DNA of 64,000 nt from Adineta ricciae (taxonomy: Eukaryota; Rotifera; Eurotatoria; Adinetida; Adinetidae), in assembly GCA_905250025.1 (NCBI GenBank), contig CAJNOJ010000001.1, positions 1-64,000 of the forward strand, read 5' to 3'. Position numbers and translations under genes: made by a program. Under the pieces are notes generated by a model. That model was not told the DNA's origin and did not search any database. It saw nothing but the letters and a program-made list of their open reading frames with translations. Positions 12,033 to 22,098 of the stretch are shown piece by piece; position 1 is the first letter of the stretch, and every line of letters starts with the position of its first letter.

Positions 12033-13154
12033 ATGGCTGGCATTTATGGTAATGAACAACCGAGAATGATTGATAGAATCAAATGCATTGCTTTCCGTGA
12101 AGCTAGGGATGCTGGTGCAACATTTATAAATAGACAATGGATTGCAGATAAAAATCGCCGCACAACTCGATTCGTCTCTGATTGGCGGGAAAATGATATG
12201 ACCAATGCTTTGCTGATTAGTCGAACGTTGGTGCTAAACTTGAACTATCAGAAGCTGGTCAAGACATAATTCATAAAACAAGTGGTCAACAAAGAAAAAG
12301 TTGCTCTGTTGTAGCAAAGGAAATTACAGAAAAGCAAAAAGAATATGTTAACCGAAAAACTGTTAATAATTACCGTTACAGAGAAAGATTAAAACCGTTT
12401 CATATTATTCAAAACCTTTGAAAACTGAAACTCACATATCAGATCGATTATGGCTATATGCGACTGATTGAAAGATTGGACTGAAGAAGATTTCCTTCAT
12501 CTAGCACCAACTGATGAATTTTATATCTGGACTATATTCGTAAGCCAAATTATTCGAATGATAGAATATGGGCGAGAAGTATTGATGACATTGAAGAAGA
12601 CGAAAGGTATCGCGAAATGGTCAAGAATCAATCATGAATTGGAGTTTTTTATAATGTTCACTTGCAAAAGACTACTCCGGGTTATCAAAGACAAAGGCGA
12701 ATCTTGGGCTAGTCAATACTTTCGCGATAATATTTTGATTCAAAATGTATTCCCATTCTTAAAAGATCAAGCCAATGTTATTGAACCTGATGAAGTTATA
12801 TTTGTTCATGATAAAGCACCATGTATGCGAGCAAATAAAACCCAACATTTGCTTCAAGACAATGGTGTTAACTTTTGGAGTAATGACATCTGGCTAGATA
12901 ATTCCCCTGATCTCAATGCAGCGGAACATATCGGATCAATAATCAAAGACGAAGTTGAAAAGAAAATGTCGTTGGAAACTGGATACAATCGATATCATGA
13001 AGGCATACTTCAGATGCATATCGCTAATGTCTTAACTGGCATGGAAGAAGATACTGAATTATTTGAAAATCTTCTATGTTCGTATCCATCTCAAGTTCGT
13101 GCAGAAAAAAAAACGCTAACGGCCGTCATATGGATTATTAATTGTATCACTTAA
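12033..13154 (+). pseudogene. Broken Tc1/mariner DDE transposase
   Basis: The reading starts at an ATG (MAGIYGNEQPRMIDR) with a helix-turn-helix-like N-terminal region, then moves to other frames around 12235 and 12420 with stops between, so it is not translatable as one protein. The C-terminal part (12468-13154) carries FVHDKAPCMRANKT, where D is the second catalytic acid, and DNSPDLNAAEHIG, where E is the third. There are 37 residues between D and E. The canonical NSPDLNPIEH box is changed to NAAEH. This element cannot mobilise itself. Confidence 0.85.
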
Positions 13155-13224
13155 AGAATAGAAAAATAAACCATTCCCCAATAGATTTCACTCGATCACT
13201 ATACTCGAGAAACCAGTTTTTCTG

Positions 13225-13407
13225 AATCTTACGTAGATGAAAAGTTGTTACTTCTCTGAATTTGTTATATGAAAGTCCTTCGAACTTGTACCGTTTAGCA
13301 TTACTGAATCCCATTTTTCGCGGGCTTTCATTTGGTATAAAATTCATCATATTTCTGACTCGGATTTATAGCATTACTCCCCTTAAAAGATATTTTTTCC
13401 AACCTTG
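13225..13407 (-). repeat. Right terminal inverted repeat of the Tc1/mariner element
   Basis: Reverse complement of the left repeat with substitutions; ends in CCTTG next to the target TA at 13408-13409. Confidence 0.8.
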
Positions 13408-13510
13408 TATATGATTAATTTTTCGATCGAAAATCAGATGAAATCCGAAAACGAGTAGCTGCCTAATTCGACTTATAATATAAGTGACCAATTCCTAGCA
13501 CCCTTAGGAA

Positions 13511-13601
13511 TAGAAATAGATTTAGTTTTACTTATACATATATACCCTCACACCCCTGCGAGTTTAGAACTAGAAATAGATTTAGTTTTACTTATACATA
13601 T
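13511..13601 (+). repeat. Two-copy 31-bp direct repeat, 60-bp period
   Basis: The 31-bp block beginning TAGAAATAGATTTAGTTTTA and ending ACTTATACATAT occurs identically at 13511-13541 and 13571-13601. The spacer differs. A local tandem duplication is the simplest reading. Confidence 0.8.
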
Positions 13602-13606
13602 TTGAT

Positions 13607-13694
13607 TTCATCGGATCCGTCGAATTCCTGAAGGATCTGATAAAATCCTATATTGGATCCGATGGGATCCGAGTATGGGATTGTTCGACCTGGG
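13607..13694 (-). mobile_element. GC-rich CCCAGG-type short element, copy 3
   Basis: The right end is GGGATTGTTCGACCTGGG, the exact reverse complement of the left end of copy 7 (CCCAGGTCGAACAATCC). Inside are several GGATCC(G) motifs, as in copies 4 and 5. The left boundary is approximate. Confidence 0.6.
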
Positions 13695-14115
13695 AGAATA
13701 AGAACAACCAGATCAGATCTATGTGGTAGACTGGGATTGAGGAGAGCAAATTATTGACATCATATTCGATGTAAAAATATTTTATCAGAAAAAATCTCAT
13801 TAACTTACAAGGAATAATAGAATACGCTATCAATGTGAGTTGGCTATGAATAACAACAAGGTATCTATTGTTGACTATTTTGTACTAATTAAGTGCAGAT
13901 AAAAAATCAAACAAAAAGATCGTTTTTCAATGTAATCGATGTTTATTTTGAGAGATATCTCATATAGAGGGAAAAAGAGATCGATTGCAATAAGGATTTT
14001 ACATATTTGTTATTTGAAACTACAATGTATCTTTGACTTTTTCTTTATATATATATGTATAAATTCACTTTAACATTCATTCCTCGCTTTGTCTTGGTAC
14101 AACGAAAAGAAATTA
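13695..14115. other. Intergenic/upstream region of the arrestin-fold gene
   Basis: AT-rich sequence with a TATATATATATG stretch near 14047-14058 about 60 bp before the start codon, which may be promoter. No gene is seen. Confidence 0.3.
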
Positions 14116-15237
14116 ATGAAGATCTATTGCTGTTTCCTCCAGTATTTTCCTTTACTTTTGGTGTTCGTATGCAAAACTATTGATGGATCTGAATGGAATA
14201 TTCGATGTCGTTTCGATGGAAGGAATGATAATAAATTTTGGATAGGTGAAACAATATCTGGTTTTGTTGATTTTATTCAAACAGATTCTTCTGTTATAAA
14301 ATTGCGAAGCATTAATGCTGAATTAATTGGTGAACTTATTTTAGATGAAGATGAAGGAAATCGGGATAGTGAAGGAAGCAAAAAGTCACAAAAAGAAATA
14401 TTTTTTCAACAGAAAATTCTTGTTCATCCGCTTAACAAAACCGGCACATTTCGAGTTCCATATGGCACACACAGTTGGCCATTTCATTTTCAACTGGCAA
14501 AAGATTTACCACCATCGCTTCATCCAAACAGCACTAACATATTACAGTTGGACACTGACATGTTACAGATGAACACTGGCATATTACAGTTGGACACTGA
14601 CACATTAAGCTTTAATTATTTTGTTCGTTTTACATTTGTTCGTCCTGAATGGTATAGATTCAATGTTGAGAAAAAGTTTCCTATTGTCGTTCAACAACCA
14701 ACAACATTTTTACCAGCAATTAAACTTCAAATGGAAAAAGCGAGTCGCAGTGGTGTTCGTCTTCGTGTCACTCTTAACAACAGTATTGTCTTCGCCCAGA
14801 ATAATCTTTCATTTAATATTGATTTGGATAATCCAAAAGGAGCCTTCATACATCATATAACAGTTCATTTTATTCAATATATTAAAACATACTCTGGTAA
14901 AAGAGCAAACGATATTATCAAAATAGAACTAGACGGAATCCGTAACCGAAAAGATAAACATATTAATGAAAATTTTCAATTAAATATACCATTAATAATT
15001 ACATCGTTCTGTAAAAATGGTACTCGTATATTTTATTCTCTGCATGTTGAAGTTCATCTTCGTGGAATATTTACTAATATTCGACTTGAAGTTCCAATTA
15101 TACTTAAACGTGGCGAATTAAATCTAGAAAATATTAATCGGAATCGCAGTGTATATTTCAATTATTGTAATTCAATAGACGCAACCCCTCCCCCGTGTAT
15201 CAGAATGCCAGAAGACATGCAACAATTGCCTAACTAA
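14116..15237 (+). CDS. Arrestin-fold protein with predicted signal peptide
   Basis: A single exon of 373 residues from the first in-frame ATG. Residues 1-24 (MKIYCCFLQYFPLLLVFVCK...) form a hydrophobic leader of signal-peptide type. The rest follows alpha-arrestin (ARRDC) layout. The N-domain has WIGETISGFVDF, SINAELIGEL and YGTHSWPFHFQLAKDLPPSL; the C-domain has NNLSFNIDLDN and LRGIFTNIRLEVPIILKRG. Alpha-arrestins normally act in the cytosol as ubiquitin-ligase adaptors for receptor traffic, so a secretory leader is odd. Either the protein is exported, or the true N-terminus comes from another exon and the hydrophobic stretch is not used. No PPxY motif is seen. A 21-bp repeat (14539-14601) adds 14 residues in a loop before a beta strand. 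Confidence 0.75.
   Translation: MKIYCCFLQYFPLLLVFVCKTIDGSEWNIRCRFDGRNDNKFWIGETISGFVDFIQTDSSVIKLRSINAELIGELILDEDEGNRDSEGSKKSQKEIFFQQKILVHPLNKTGTFRVPYGTHSWPFHFQLAKDLPPSLHPNSTNILQLDTDMLQMNTGILQLDTDTLSFNYFVRFTFVRPEWYRFNVEKKFPIVVQQPTTFLPAIKLQMEKASRSGVRLRVTLNNSIVFAQNNLSFNIDLDNPKGAFIHHITVHFIQYIKTYSGKRANDIIKIELDGIRNRKDKHINENFQLNIPLIITSFCKNGTRIFYSLHVEVHLRGIFTNIRLEVPIILKRGELNLENINRNRSVYFNYCNSIDATPPPCIRMPEDMQQLPN
14539..14601 (+). repeat. Three in-frame 21-bp repeats in the arrestin-fold gene
   Basis: Units ATATTACAGTTGGACACTGA(C), ATGTTACAGATGAACACTGG(C) and again the first sequence encode ILQLDTD, MLQMNTG and ILQLDTD. Units 1 and 3 are identical, suggesting recent expansion. The reading frame is kept. 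Confidence 0.9.
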
Positions 15238-15365
15238 CACTTGTAGTTCTTCTGCACAGTATTTTTCTGCTGATTTTTTTTTCAATTTATTTCAATAAAA
15301 ATTTCAATTTACAAGTAACAGAAAGTTATTGAGTTAATAAAACCATCTTGAGGATGTGATGCTAT

Positions 15366-15602
15366 CTACCATTCCCTGTTTCGTCTTTTATAACGTCGAC
15401 TTTTCAGACGGCTAGAAATTATTTCACAGAAGTATTCCACATAATTCAAACTTAGGGTGAGGATGAGACAAATTCCTTCGAAAGCTATACCTTTCAATAG
15501 AGAACGAAACTCTGAATCTGACACAATCAATTTGAGACACATCATTAGCACCCAAGCGAACCCAGTCAAGAAATACTTCAATATTGCGTTGATTATACTC
15601 AC
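15366..15602 (-). CDS. Possible membrane-protein C-terminal exon
   Basis: A minus-strand frame reads two hydrophobic helices (FLTGFAWVLMMCLKLIV and GIAFEGICLILTLSLNYVEY) followed by a basic tail SSRLKSRRYKRRNREW, which looks like the end of a membrane protein. No upstream exons or clear start are visible. It may be a fragment or chance. Confidence 0.2.
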   Translation of the reverse strand: MSIINAILKYFLTGFAWVLMMCLKLIVSDSEFRSLLKGIAFEGICLILTLSLNYVEYFCEIISSRLKSRRYKRRNREW

Positions 15603-15763
15603 ATATATAAGTCACACCATAACATTTCAAGATAAAGCAATAAATTCTTTTTGTTTTCTGTATTTGTTCAATTAAAAGAAACAAACAAAAAGCTGTACGA
15701 TAAATGAAGTCACAAGTGACAGCTTTCAAATTGTACATTGACAGTCAGTACATGTGCATGCTA

Positions 15764-15816
15764 CCCAGATCAACAAATCCGATGTTGGATCCGAGTACGG
15801 GATTGATTGACCTGGG
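15764..15816 (-). mobile_element. Minimal CCCAGG-type element, copy 4 (53 bp)
   Basis: It runs CCCAGATCAACAAATCCGAT to GGGATTGATTGACCTGGG and is almost entirely an imperfect palindrome around GGATCCGAGTAC. It is the smallest copy, little more than two joined ends. Confidence 0.6.
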
Positions 15817-15832
15817 CCGTCCATAACTTGTA

Positions 15833-15945
15833 TTTTCATGAAAACATGATCTCCATTCACATTTGTATGAACAATTATCATTACATTTACAAACACCATT
15901 TTGGCATCCAGCACCACATCCTCTTGCGTCATCGTTTCTTTCTTC
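15833..15945 (-). pseudogene. Cysteine-rich coding relic next to element copy 4
   Basis: On the minus strand a frame reads RGCGAGCQNGVCKCNDNC then SYKCEWRSCFHENTSYG, with seven cysteines in about 26 residues, like an EGF/knottin-type exon. It starts just after a stop without an ATG and runs into the CCCAGG element. Probably an orphan exon of a secreted protein; family not identified. Confidence 0.3.
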
Positions 15946-16318
15946 TTATTGCATAGGTATAGTGTAAAATTGAGGTTTTTATATGCCTTTCCAAAAAGAG
16001 TAGGAAAAATTCAGTATTTTGTTTTCGAAAATTACCAAATATATCTTTGCAAAACATTTGAATTGTTTTTTTGTGTATGAAATTGTTAGAAAAATTTGTC
16101 TCACAATTGGGACACGAAAAAAGTATCAAAGTATCTGCGTCGACAGTCGAGGGTTAAGTGAGTCGGTACGGCGAGCGCTACTTGTCGTAGTTATCTGACG
16201 AAACATGGCCTGAACAGAAATAGTGCACATAAAAAATAGCTGAATTTGTATTTAATTACGAGGAAATCTCGAGATAAAAAGCTGTATATAAGTAGAGCGT
16301 ACCAAAATTGGTCCTTGA

Positions 16319-16465
16319 AATAGTTCATGAACTGTGAAAAATGAGAGAGCTAAAAGAATAATTCATCTGTCGAAGTACGATCGATCACGGGTTACTCAAC
16401 TATATTCTAAGACCGCGGCCTTCCGACGGTAAAATCGTGTAATTATAACTCTGATAAATAAAAAA
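16319..16465 (+). repeat. Dispersed repeat, copy B (upstream of TPR-SET gene)
   Basis: Second copy of the repeat at 6996-7137, same orientation, about 200 bp upstream of the next start codon. Divergence is high (many substitutions), so the duplication is old or the element family is large. Confidence 0.55.
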
Positions 16466-16668
16466 AATACTTGTATTTGATTTAACTGGCGATCATAATG
16501 CGTAACAACGAATCAAATCAAGTTCACTCTATGTCCATGATTCATGTAACGACTTTCCTTTCTTCGTTACGATTCGAATGTACATATATATATTTGCATT
16601 TAACGTGGCCTTCTCTTCATATCCATTATTGAAATAGCCAGTGTAAGAAGCGTTTATCCAATTTCATC

Positions 16669-18711
16669 ATGGAATGTTCACGTTGTAAAAACGCAATATC
16701 AATTGAAGAATATTTGTTCTTCTTTACACACTGGTAATCATCTTTTCAGTCCACGATCAAACTGTTCCTTTTTTTGTCTAGCACAAATACACCAATAAAC
16801 TATTCAGCTGATTTTGTTTTAAAGACTCATGAATCATTTCATAAGCAAATTGTATCCTCAATGACCAAGGAAAAACAGTTACAATTTTTCGCTGAAGAAC
16901 ATCATGATAAAGACGAAGCCGATCGACCAGTGCTGATCCATTCAATTTTAGGTGATTCAATTGAACATCAAAATCATTGCGATGATTCCCAACGAAAAGA
17001 CATCTCATTAATCGATATGAAGCTTCATCAGCTTGCTGAAAATTGTCAATTATCATTATGGATTGTAACACAAGCGAAACTCACAAATATGATTGATGGA
17101 ACCATTTATATGGTTGCTCGTGATAAATTCGATCGTCACATTCGTTTAGTGATCAGCAATTGGTCGTATTTCGTCATAACAAATGAAGTGAAATCAATGG
17201 AATCTCGATTACATATTCTCGATGACCTTTTACCGATGGGTAGCATGATTAAACTACACGATCCACTTTTGACTCATTGTTCGATTGATAATCAAGTAGC
17301 TCTTCACTGTAAATCACCAAATATTGACCTGATTTTATGTGATCGAATAAAAAAATGTTTTGTTCTCGATAAGCTCGATGATTTACGTGAACGTGGTAAT
17401 CAAGCTTACATTCGTGGTGATTTACAACTTGCCGTCGATTATTATACATATGCTATCAATCGAATCATCACGATGGCTGGAATGACAATGGCAAAAGGTA
17501 AATAATTGTCATATTTACCAATTTTGACTTGAAAATCGAAACTTAGATGACGATTATGAATTGAATTTGTTTCAAAATGCATTTCACAATGATCTTGCTC
17601 GATTACATTCGAACCGTTCAGCATGTTATCTACGTCAACGTCTTTATTCCGGTGCAAGTACAGATTCGGCTGTTGTTGTTACTGGCAAATTTATTGCTAA
17701 CACATCAGATGATTTGTTTCTTAAATGTCTCTATCGATTAATCTGTTCAAACATTGTATTAGAAGATTTTTCGTTTCGAATTCTTCAGCTTCTTGCCCTT
17801 ACTGAAACGGATAACATCCATCCTCAACTACGTTGGAAATATGCACCGGATTTCGATCAATTGAACTCAAATTTGACTCGCATAAAGGACGAATGTGCAC
17901 ATGGAATTTACGATGTGAAAAAGATGTTTCACCAGCAATATTTCGATCAAAAAACTGTTTTTGATTTTGAAACATTCCATTCCAATTTCGATAACACATC
18001 ATTGATCAAAAAACGACGTGACCAAGCTTATGCTAAATGTGCCATTCCAACTGGAACATTACTTCTTGTGCAGAATGCGTTCGTTTATGTTAAATCAGGC
18101 GAAAATGAACAAGAACGATTATTGAACGAACTGGAAAAACATTTCGCTATGGCACCAACTCCGAAAGAGTTCGATCTGATACGAATGATGCCACTTATTC
18201 ATCAATGGTTTGAAAATGAAACTGATGCTGTTCGGGGTGAACATGAGTTTGTTACTTATTTGACGTTTTCTCTGTTCTCGAATGTTTTCTTATATGACTA
18301 GAACTTATCCAACGGCGATTCCGTTGAGTGTGTTACGCAAAACTCAAGAGACGAATCCTTTTCGAACGAAAAATTTAGTTGGCTGGTGGCCACATGCATC
18401 TGTTTTCAGACTTGCACATGATTCTCAACAGAAATCGAATTGTTTGTGGTATGATGAATCTTTTCTTGAAACTCTTTGTTTAAAATCGAATGAATTTGTT
18501 TAGGTTTGTCTGTGGTAAAACAATCTTCTTATTTAGCTATGTACCGATCAGTAAAAATGAAGAAATCATCATGGCGAATTATCACAAAATTGGCTCATTT
18601 TTGAACGATAATCGAAAAGCATTTACGTTTTTATTTGGCAAGAAAACTCAGGTTCCATTGAATGATATTTTTGATGAACTTAAACAAACACAAGTTTATT
18701 TTTCTATGTAA
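16669..18711 (+). CDS. TPR- and SET-domain protein, SET core degenerate
   Basis: Five exons (16669-16733, 16782-17497, 17547-18246, 18302-18448, 18504-18711) give 611 residues. A TPR-like pair lies at about 221-290 (LRERGNQAYIRGDLQLAVDY and NDLARLHSNRSACYLRQR). A split SET domain follows, with its start near 370 (CAHGIYDV, then IPTGTLLLVQNAFVYV), the core near 520 (NLVGWWPHASVF) and the end near 543 (CGKTIFLFSYVPISKNEEII). In active SMYD-like SET enzymes the core reads N-H-S-C and supplies S-adenosylmethionine and catalytic contacts; here that position is RLAHDSQQKSNC. The fold seems kept but methyltransferase activity is doubtful. The N-terminal CSRCKN may be a remnant of a zinc-binding motif. 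Intron 3 uses a weak donor (GTTTGT), the least certain join. Confidence 0.75.
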
Positions 18712-18992
18712 AAAATTCGATGTATGAGTTTGTTTTTCTTTTTACTCTTTGACGTTTGTGAATAGAGAATTAGAACATTAGATAATGATTGTATATTTTG
18801 ATGAAACTTTTATGATTTTCAAAATAAACATTCTATCGATGAACGACACAGATTTCAATCTAATACAAAGTGCTATTCGCGTATAGTAATATCATCTATC
18901 TTTGGTGTTTATCTGGGAGATCTTATTCAAATGTATCGAACATTTTCTGGATGAAGGTGAGATTGGAAAGAAAAATAAAGTTCGATTCGATC

Positions 18993-19160
18993 GAATTCCT
19001 GGTGAACTTAAATAAACACAGATTTCTTTTTTCTTATGTGTAAAACGATTTGAAGCATAAGTTTAGATCAACAGAAGACCGCAGATTATATTTGTGTGTT
19101 TTTTATGGAACTTTTATGTTATTGTCAAAATAAATATTCCGTTCTAATCTTAACAATCAG
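18993..19160 (+). repeat. Duplicate of the TPR-SET gene 3' end and 3' UTR
   Basis: It matches 18655-18850 in direct orientation: a TGAACTTAAA.AAACACA block (last codons of the gene), TATGTGTAAAA at the stop, then GGAACTTTTATG and TCAAAATAAA.ATTC near the poly(A) signal. It looks like a leftover of a tandem gene duplication in which only the tail survives. Confidence 0.65.
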
Positions 19161-20268
19161 AAGTTAATTCGTGTTCTTTTCCATCGAGTTTGAAAAATTT
19201 TTTTAGTTTCATCCATCCGAACAAAGTGTATCGAATAATGACATAAGAAAAGCTCTAAACAGAAAAAGTCTGTCTTATAGTACTGATCACTTGACTAAAA
19301 TCCTGGAGAGTCAATGTCAACAATAAAATTCACAGGATCAATTAGAGTATAGTTAGACATTTAGACAAACAAAAGACGGAATTATGGTTGCTAAGGTGAT
19401 TTTTATCAAATGGATATTCGAAAGTTATGTGCATCGCTCTTTTTGTATCGTGTGTCGAAGTTACGCATTAATTGATTTGTTTTGTCTAAAAGTAATTCAT
19501 TGCATTCGACAATCTTTTCGAAATGAAGATATAAACAAAAGTGAAAACAAAAATTTCTCTTGGGCGTAAAAACTGCTTGAAATAGAAGAGAAAAAAAACA
19601 GTTCTGCAAACTTTTCTTACTCTCTTTTCCTCTATCAAAGTTTAATTTGATTTTATCATTTCAAAACACATGACCTACTATTCTCTTGTATGAAAACAAG
19701 AACATCAATAACAACAACAAACGAATCTGTCAGTCAATCTCAAATATAAACGTATTTGCGTTTTCTTCATCAACAAATATTTCCATGCATACGATAGTCA
19801 TTTGAAACCTCGTCGAGACCGCGATCAATCATATTTCTAAACACATTTTCGTCTTTTCGCGTCTGAAAAATGACGTCAACAGTAGCGGCTTTGTTGTTTT
19901 CGCGATAAGCCACAATCTCTCGCAAAAATTCTCTTTCGAAAGCAAAACACAAACTTTATTTTTAGGAAAAGAAATCGTCCGCCGATGCACAGAAGCATAT
20001 TACAATTTGAAAAAGAAGGAAGAATCATTATTCATAGGGTCGTCAAAGTTCAACTGAAGTGAATTTCTTTGTTTTTTTTTCCAGCTACTCCTACGTGTGA
20101 ACGGCACTTGTGTCGTACTCTCTTTTTTCTCCTCTCTTTCTTTTTGTCTTGGACGAAACCTATACAAGGTTGAACAAATATATTTTTTTTTCTTTTCTCT
20201 TCATTGTCAACATCATTAGCCGCAACAGCAGCATTTCATGCTTGATTCTTTTCTTTTTGTCGTAGAGA
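19161..20268. other. Intergenic region upstream of the NPH3-type gene
   Basis: No gene is seen. A pyrimidine-rich tract ending TTTTTGTCGTAG stands five bases before the next start codon. It can be a splice acceptor, for a 5' UTR intron or for a spliced leader. Confidence 0.4.
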
Positions 20269-22098
20269 ATGAGTTACGAAAAGTTTCGTCGTACTGGTGA
20301 ATTATCTAACATAACGGTGGTTGTCAATTCAACGGAATTTAAACTTCACACATTTCCATTGTTTACTAAAAGTGATTATTTTAAAAAAGCTGTTGCATCG
20401 TCAAGTTCGCAACCTTATGTTGTTCAATTAAATGATTTTCCAGGCGGTGTTGATGTTTTCAATCAACTCGCCGATTATTTTTATTCCATTCCGATTTCCA
20501 TCGATCATAAAAACATCGTTCCACTGCGCGCAGCGGCCTGTTTCGTTGAATGTGAGACATTGGGTGCATTGCTTGACGAACGTTTCGATAAAATACTTTC
20601 CGTTGCACGAATTAAATACGATCTAGGAATTCCATTAGTCTTACTCGAACAATGCATCGGCCAATGTCAACAATGGGCGAAACAAGCCCATATTGTCGAC
20701 AAATGTCTACAAGCGATCTATGAATCGTTATCATTCGGAGCTGGTTCACAATTAACTAAATCAGATCGAGAAATTATCAGTCGTTTACCGCTTGAATGGA
20801 TCATTGAATTGATTAAATTATGTCCAGGTGACAATAAGAGTGCAGTTCTTCCATTTGCAAAACATTATATCAATGCGAATGTTTTGGATCAAGCTTCAAC
20901 TCAGAATCATCCACCATCTTCCACAACAATGACTGCCGCAACACCAGCAGCAGAAACAACAACAACAACAACAGCAACAACTGACCAAGCAAGCGAACAT
21001 CAAAGTGCATTCACACCAGTTGCACGAAAGGAAGATGTACCAAGTAAAACTGCCGACGAAAAACGAGCAATACTCGATCAAATTGTCAAAGAATTAGGTA
21101 ATGCCTTAGAACAATTACCATTATCATGGCATAATTCGGTTTATGAAAAAGCTGTTGAATTGAAATGTGAATGTGAACCGATATTATCATCGTTCATTAC
21201 TCAATCATTTTTAAATTCATCCGACATCGAAGATAATATGGAAAATATATCCGATGATGTTATGACAAGATTGCTGGAACGCGTTAGTAAACATAAAGAC
21301 GAACACACAAAAGATCCACAATTATTAGCGAAAGTAATTCATTGTGAAGACATTTTATTTCGAATTTCAAGTCGATTTGTTTCAGTTATCAATATTGATC
21401 GATTCGTACGTTGAACAACTTCGTCAACGTGGAACGTTGACCAGCGAACAATTTGTCAAATTAGCAACGTGTATACCAAAAGATCAGCGTACTTCACATG
21501 ACAGTCTTCTCCTTGCACTTGATGATATTCTGAAAAATGGTACATAGTCTTTGTCATTTTCCGGTAAATTTTCTTTTGTCATTTGCAGAAAAATCGACAC
21601 AAATGAGTAATGCAGAACGAGAAGAATTACTTAATCAAATAGATTTTTCACGTGTAACGGAAGAAACCATTGCTGCATGTAAAAATAATCAACTGATTCC
21701 TCAACAAGTTATCACTGAAGCAGCACTATCACTTTGCGCCAAATTAAGAAATCAACTGGAAGAAGCTCAAACACGTTTAAGATCAGCTGAACATGAATTA
21801 GCAAGAACTCGACCATCCTATACCAGTTCTAGTATGACAAATGATTCTTTCCAACCATACTTTCGACTTATATCGATATATTTTAGGTTATCGAACACGT
21901 ACCTATGATGTTTCGTCACGTCTTCCCACTCGCACTCGTACTGCCTATACTAGTAGTTATGAATTGCCGCTAAGCACTTCTCTTTATAGTACAAAATATG
22001 ATAGCGATAGTGACATAGAACATGTCCTACCGTCGAGATACATTGCATCGACGAATTTAACTGGTCGATATGGAATCTACTCAAGTTATCGCTATTGA
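20269..22098 (+). CDS. BTB-NPH3 protein of land-plant type
   Basis: Four exons (20269-21333, 21386-21539, 21589-21831, 21887-22098) give 557 residues. The BTB domain (1-115) has the plant NPH3-family signature: NSTEFKLHTFPLFTKSDYFK, then LNDFPGGVDVFNQLADYFYS and VPLRAAACFVECE. A threonine-rich low-complexity linker lies near 208-245. The NPH3 region (about 265-490) has TSEQFVKLATCIPKDQRTSH, DSLLLALDDILK, AEREELLNQIDF and CKNNQLIPQQVITEAALSLC, aligning with the plant SHDGLYRAID, SERKRLCRLID and NERLPLRVVVQVLF blocks. A short coiled coil and an Arg/Tyr-rich tail follow. In plants NPH3/RPT2 proteins are CUL3 adaptors in phototropin signalling. Introns of 47-55 bp match the host, so if transferred it has been domesticated. 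Its role here is unknown. Confidence 0.85.

Larger units (their letters stand above)
11539..13407 (+). mobile_element. Tc1/mariner-type DNA transposon, decayed, with long terminal inverted repeats
   Basis: A 1.87-kb element flanked by TA on both sides. The left end begins CACAGGGTTGGAAAAAATAT; the right end, reverse-complemented, begins CAAGGTTGGAAAAAATAT. Inverted similarity extends about 160 bp inward on each side, including AAAGCCCGCGAAAAATGGGA. The interior encodes a DDE transposase in disrupted frames. The long inverted repeats and the 37-residue spacing between the last two catalytic acids point to a DD37E-like lineage of the IS630/Tc1/mariner superfamily. This is inferred from spacing alone. 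Confidence 0.85.

Noticed and set aside
20896-21081. Minus-strand cysteine-rich frame opposite the NPH3-type gene
   Set aside because: It is the antisense of the ACA/GCA threonine-rich linker codons and has no independent support.
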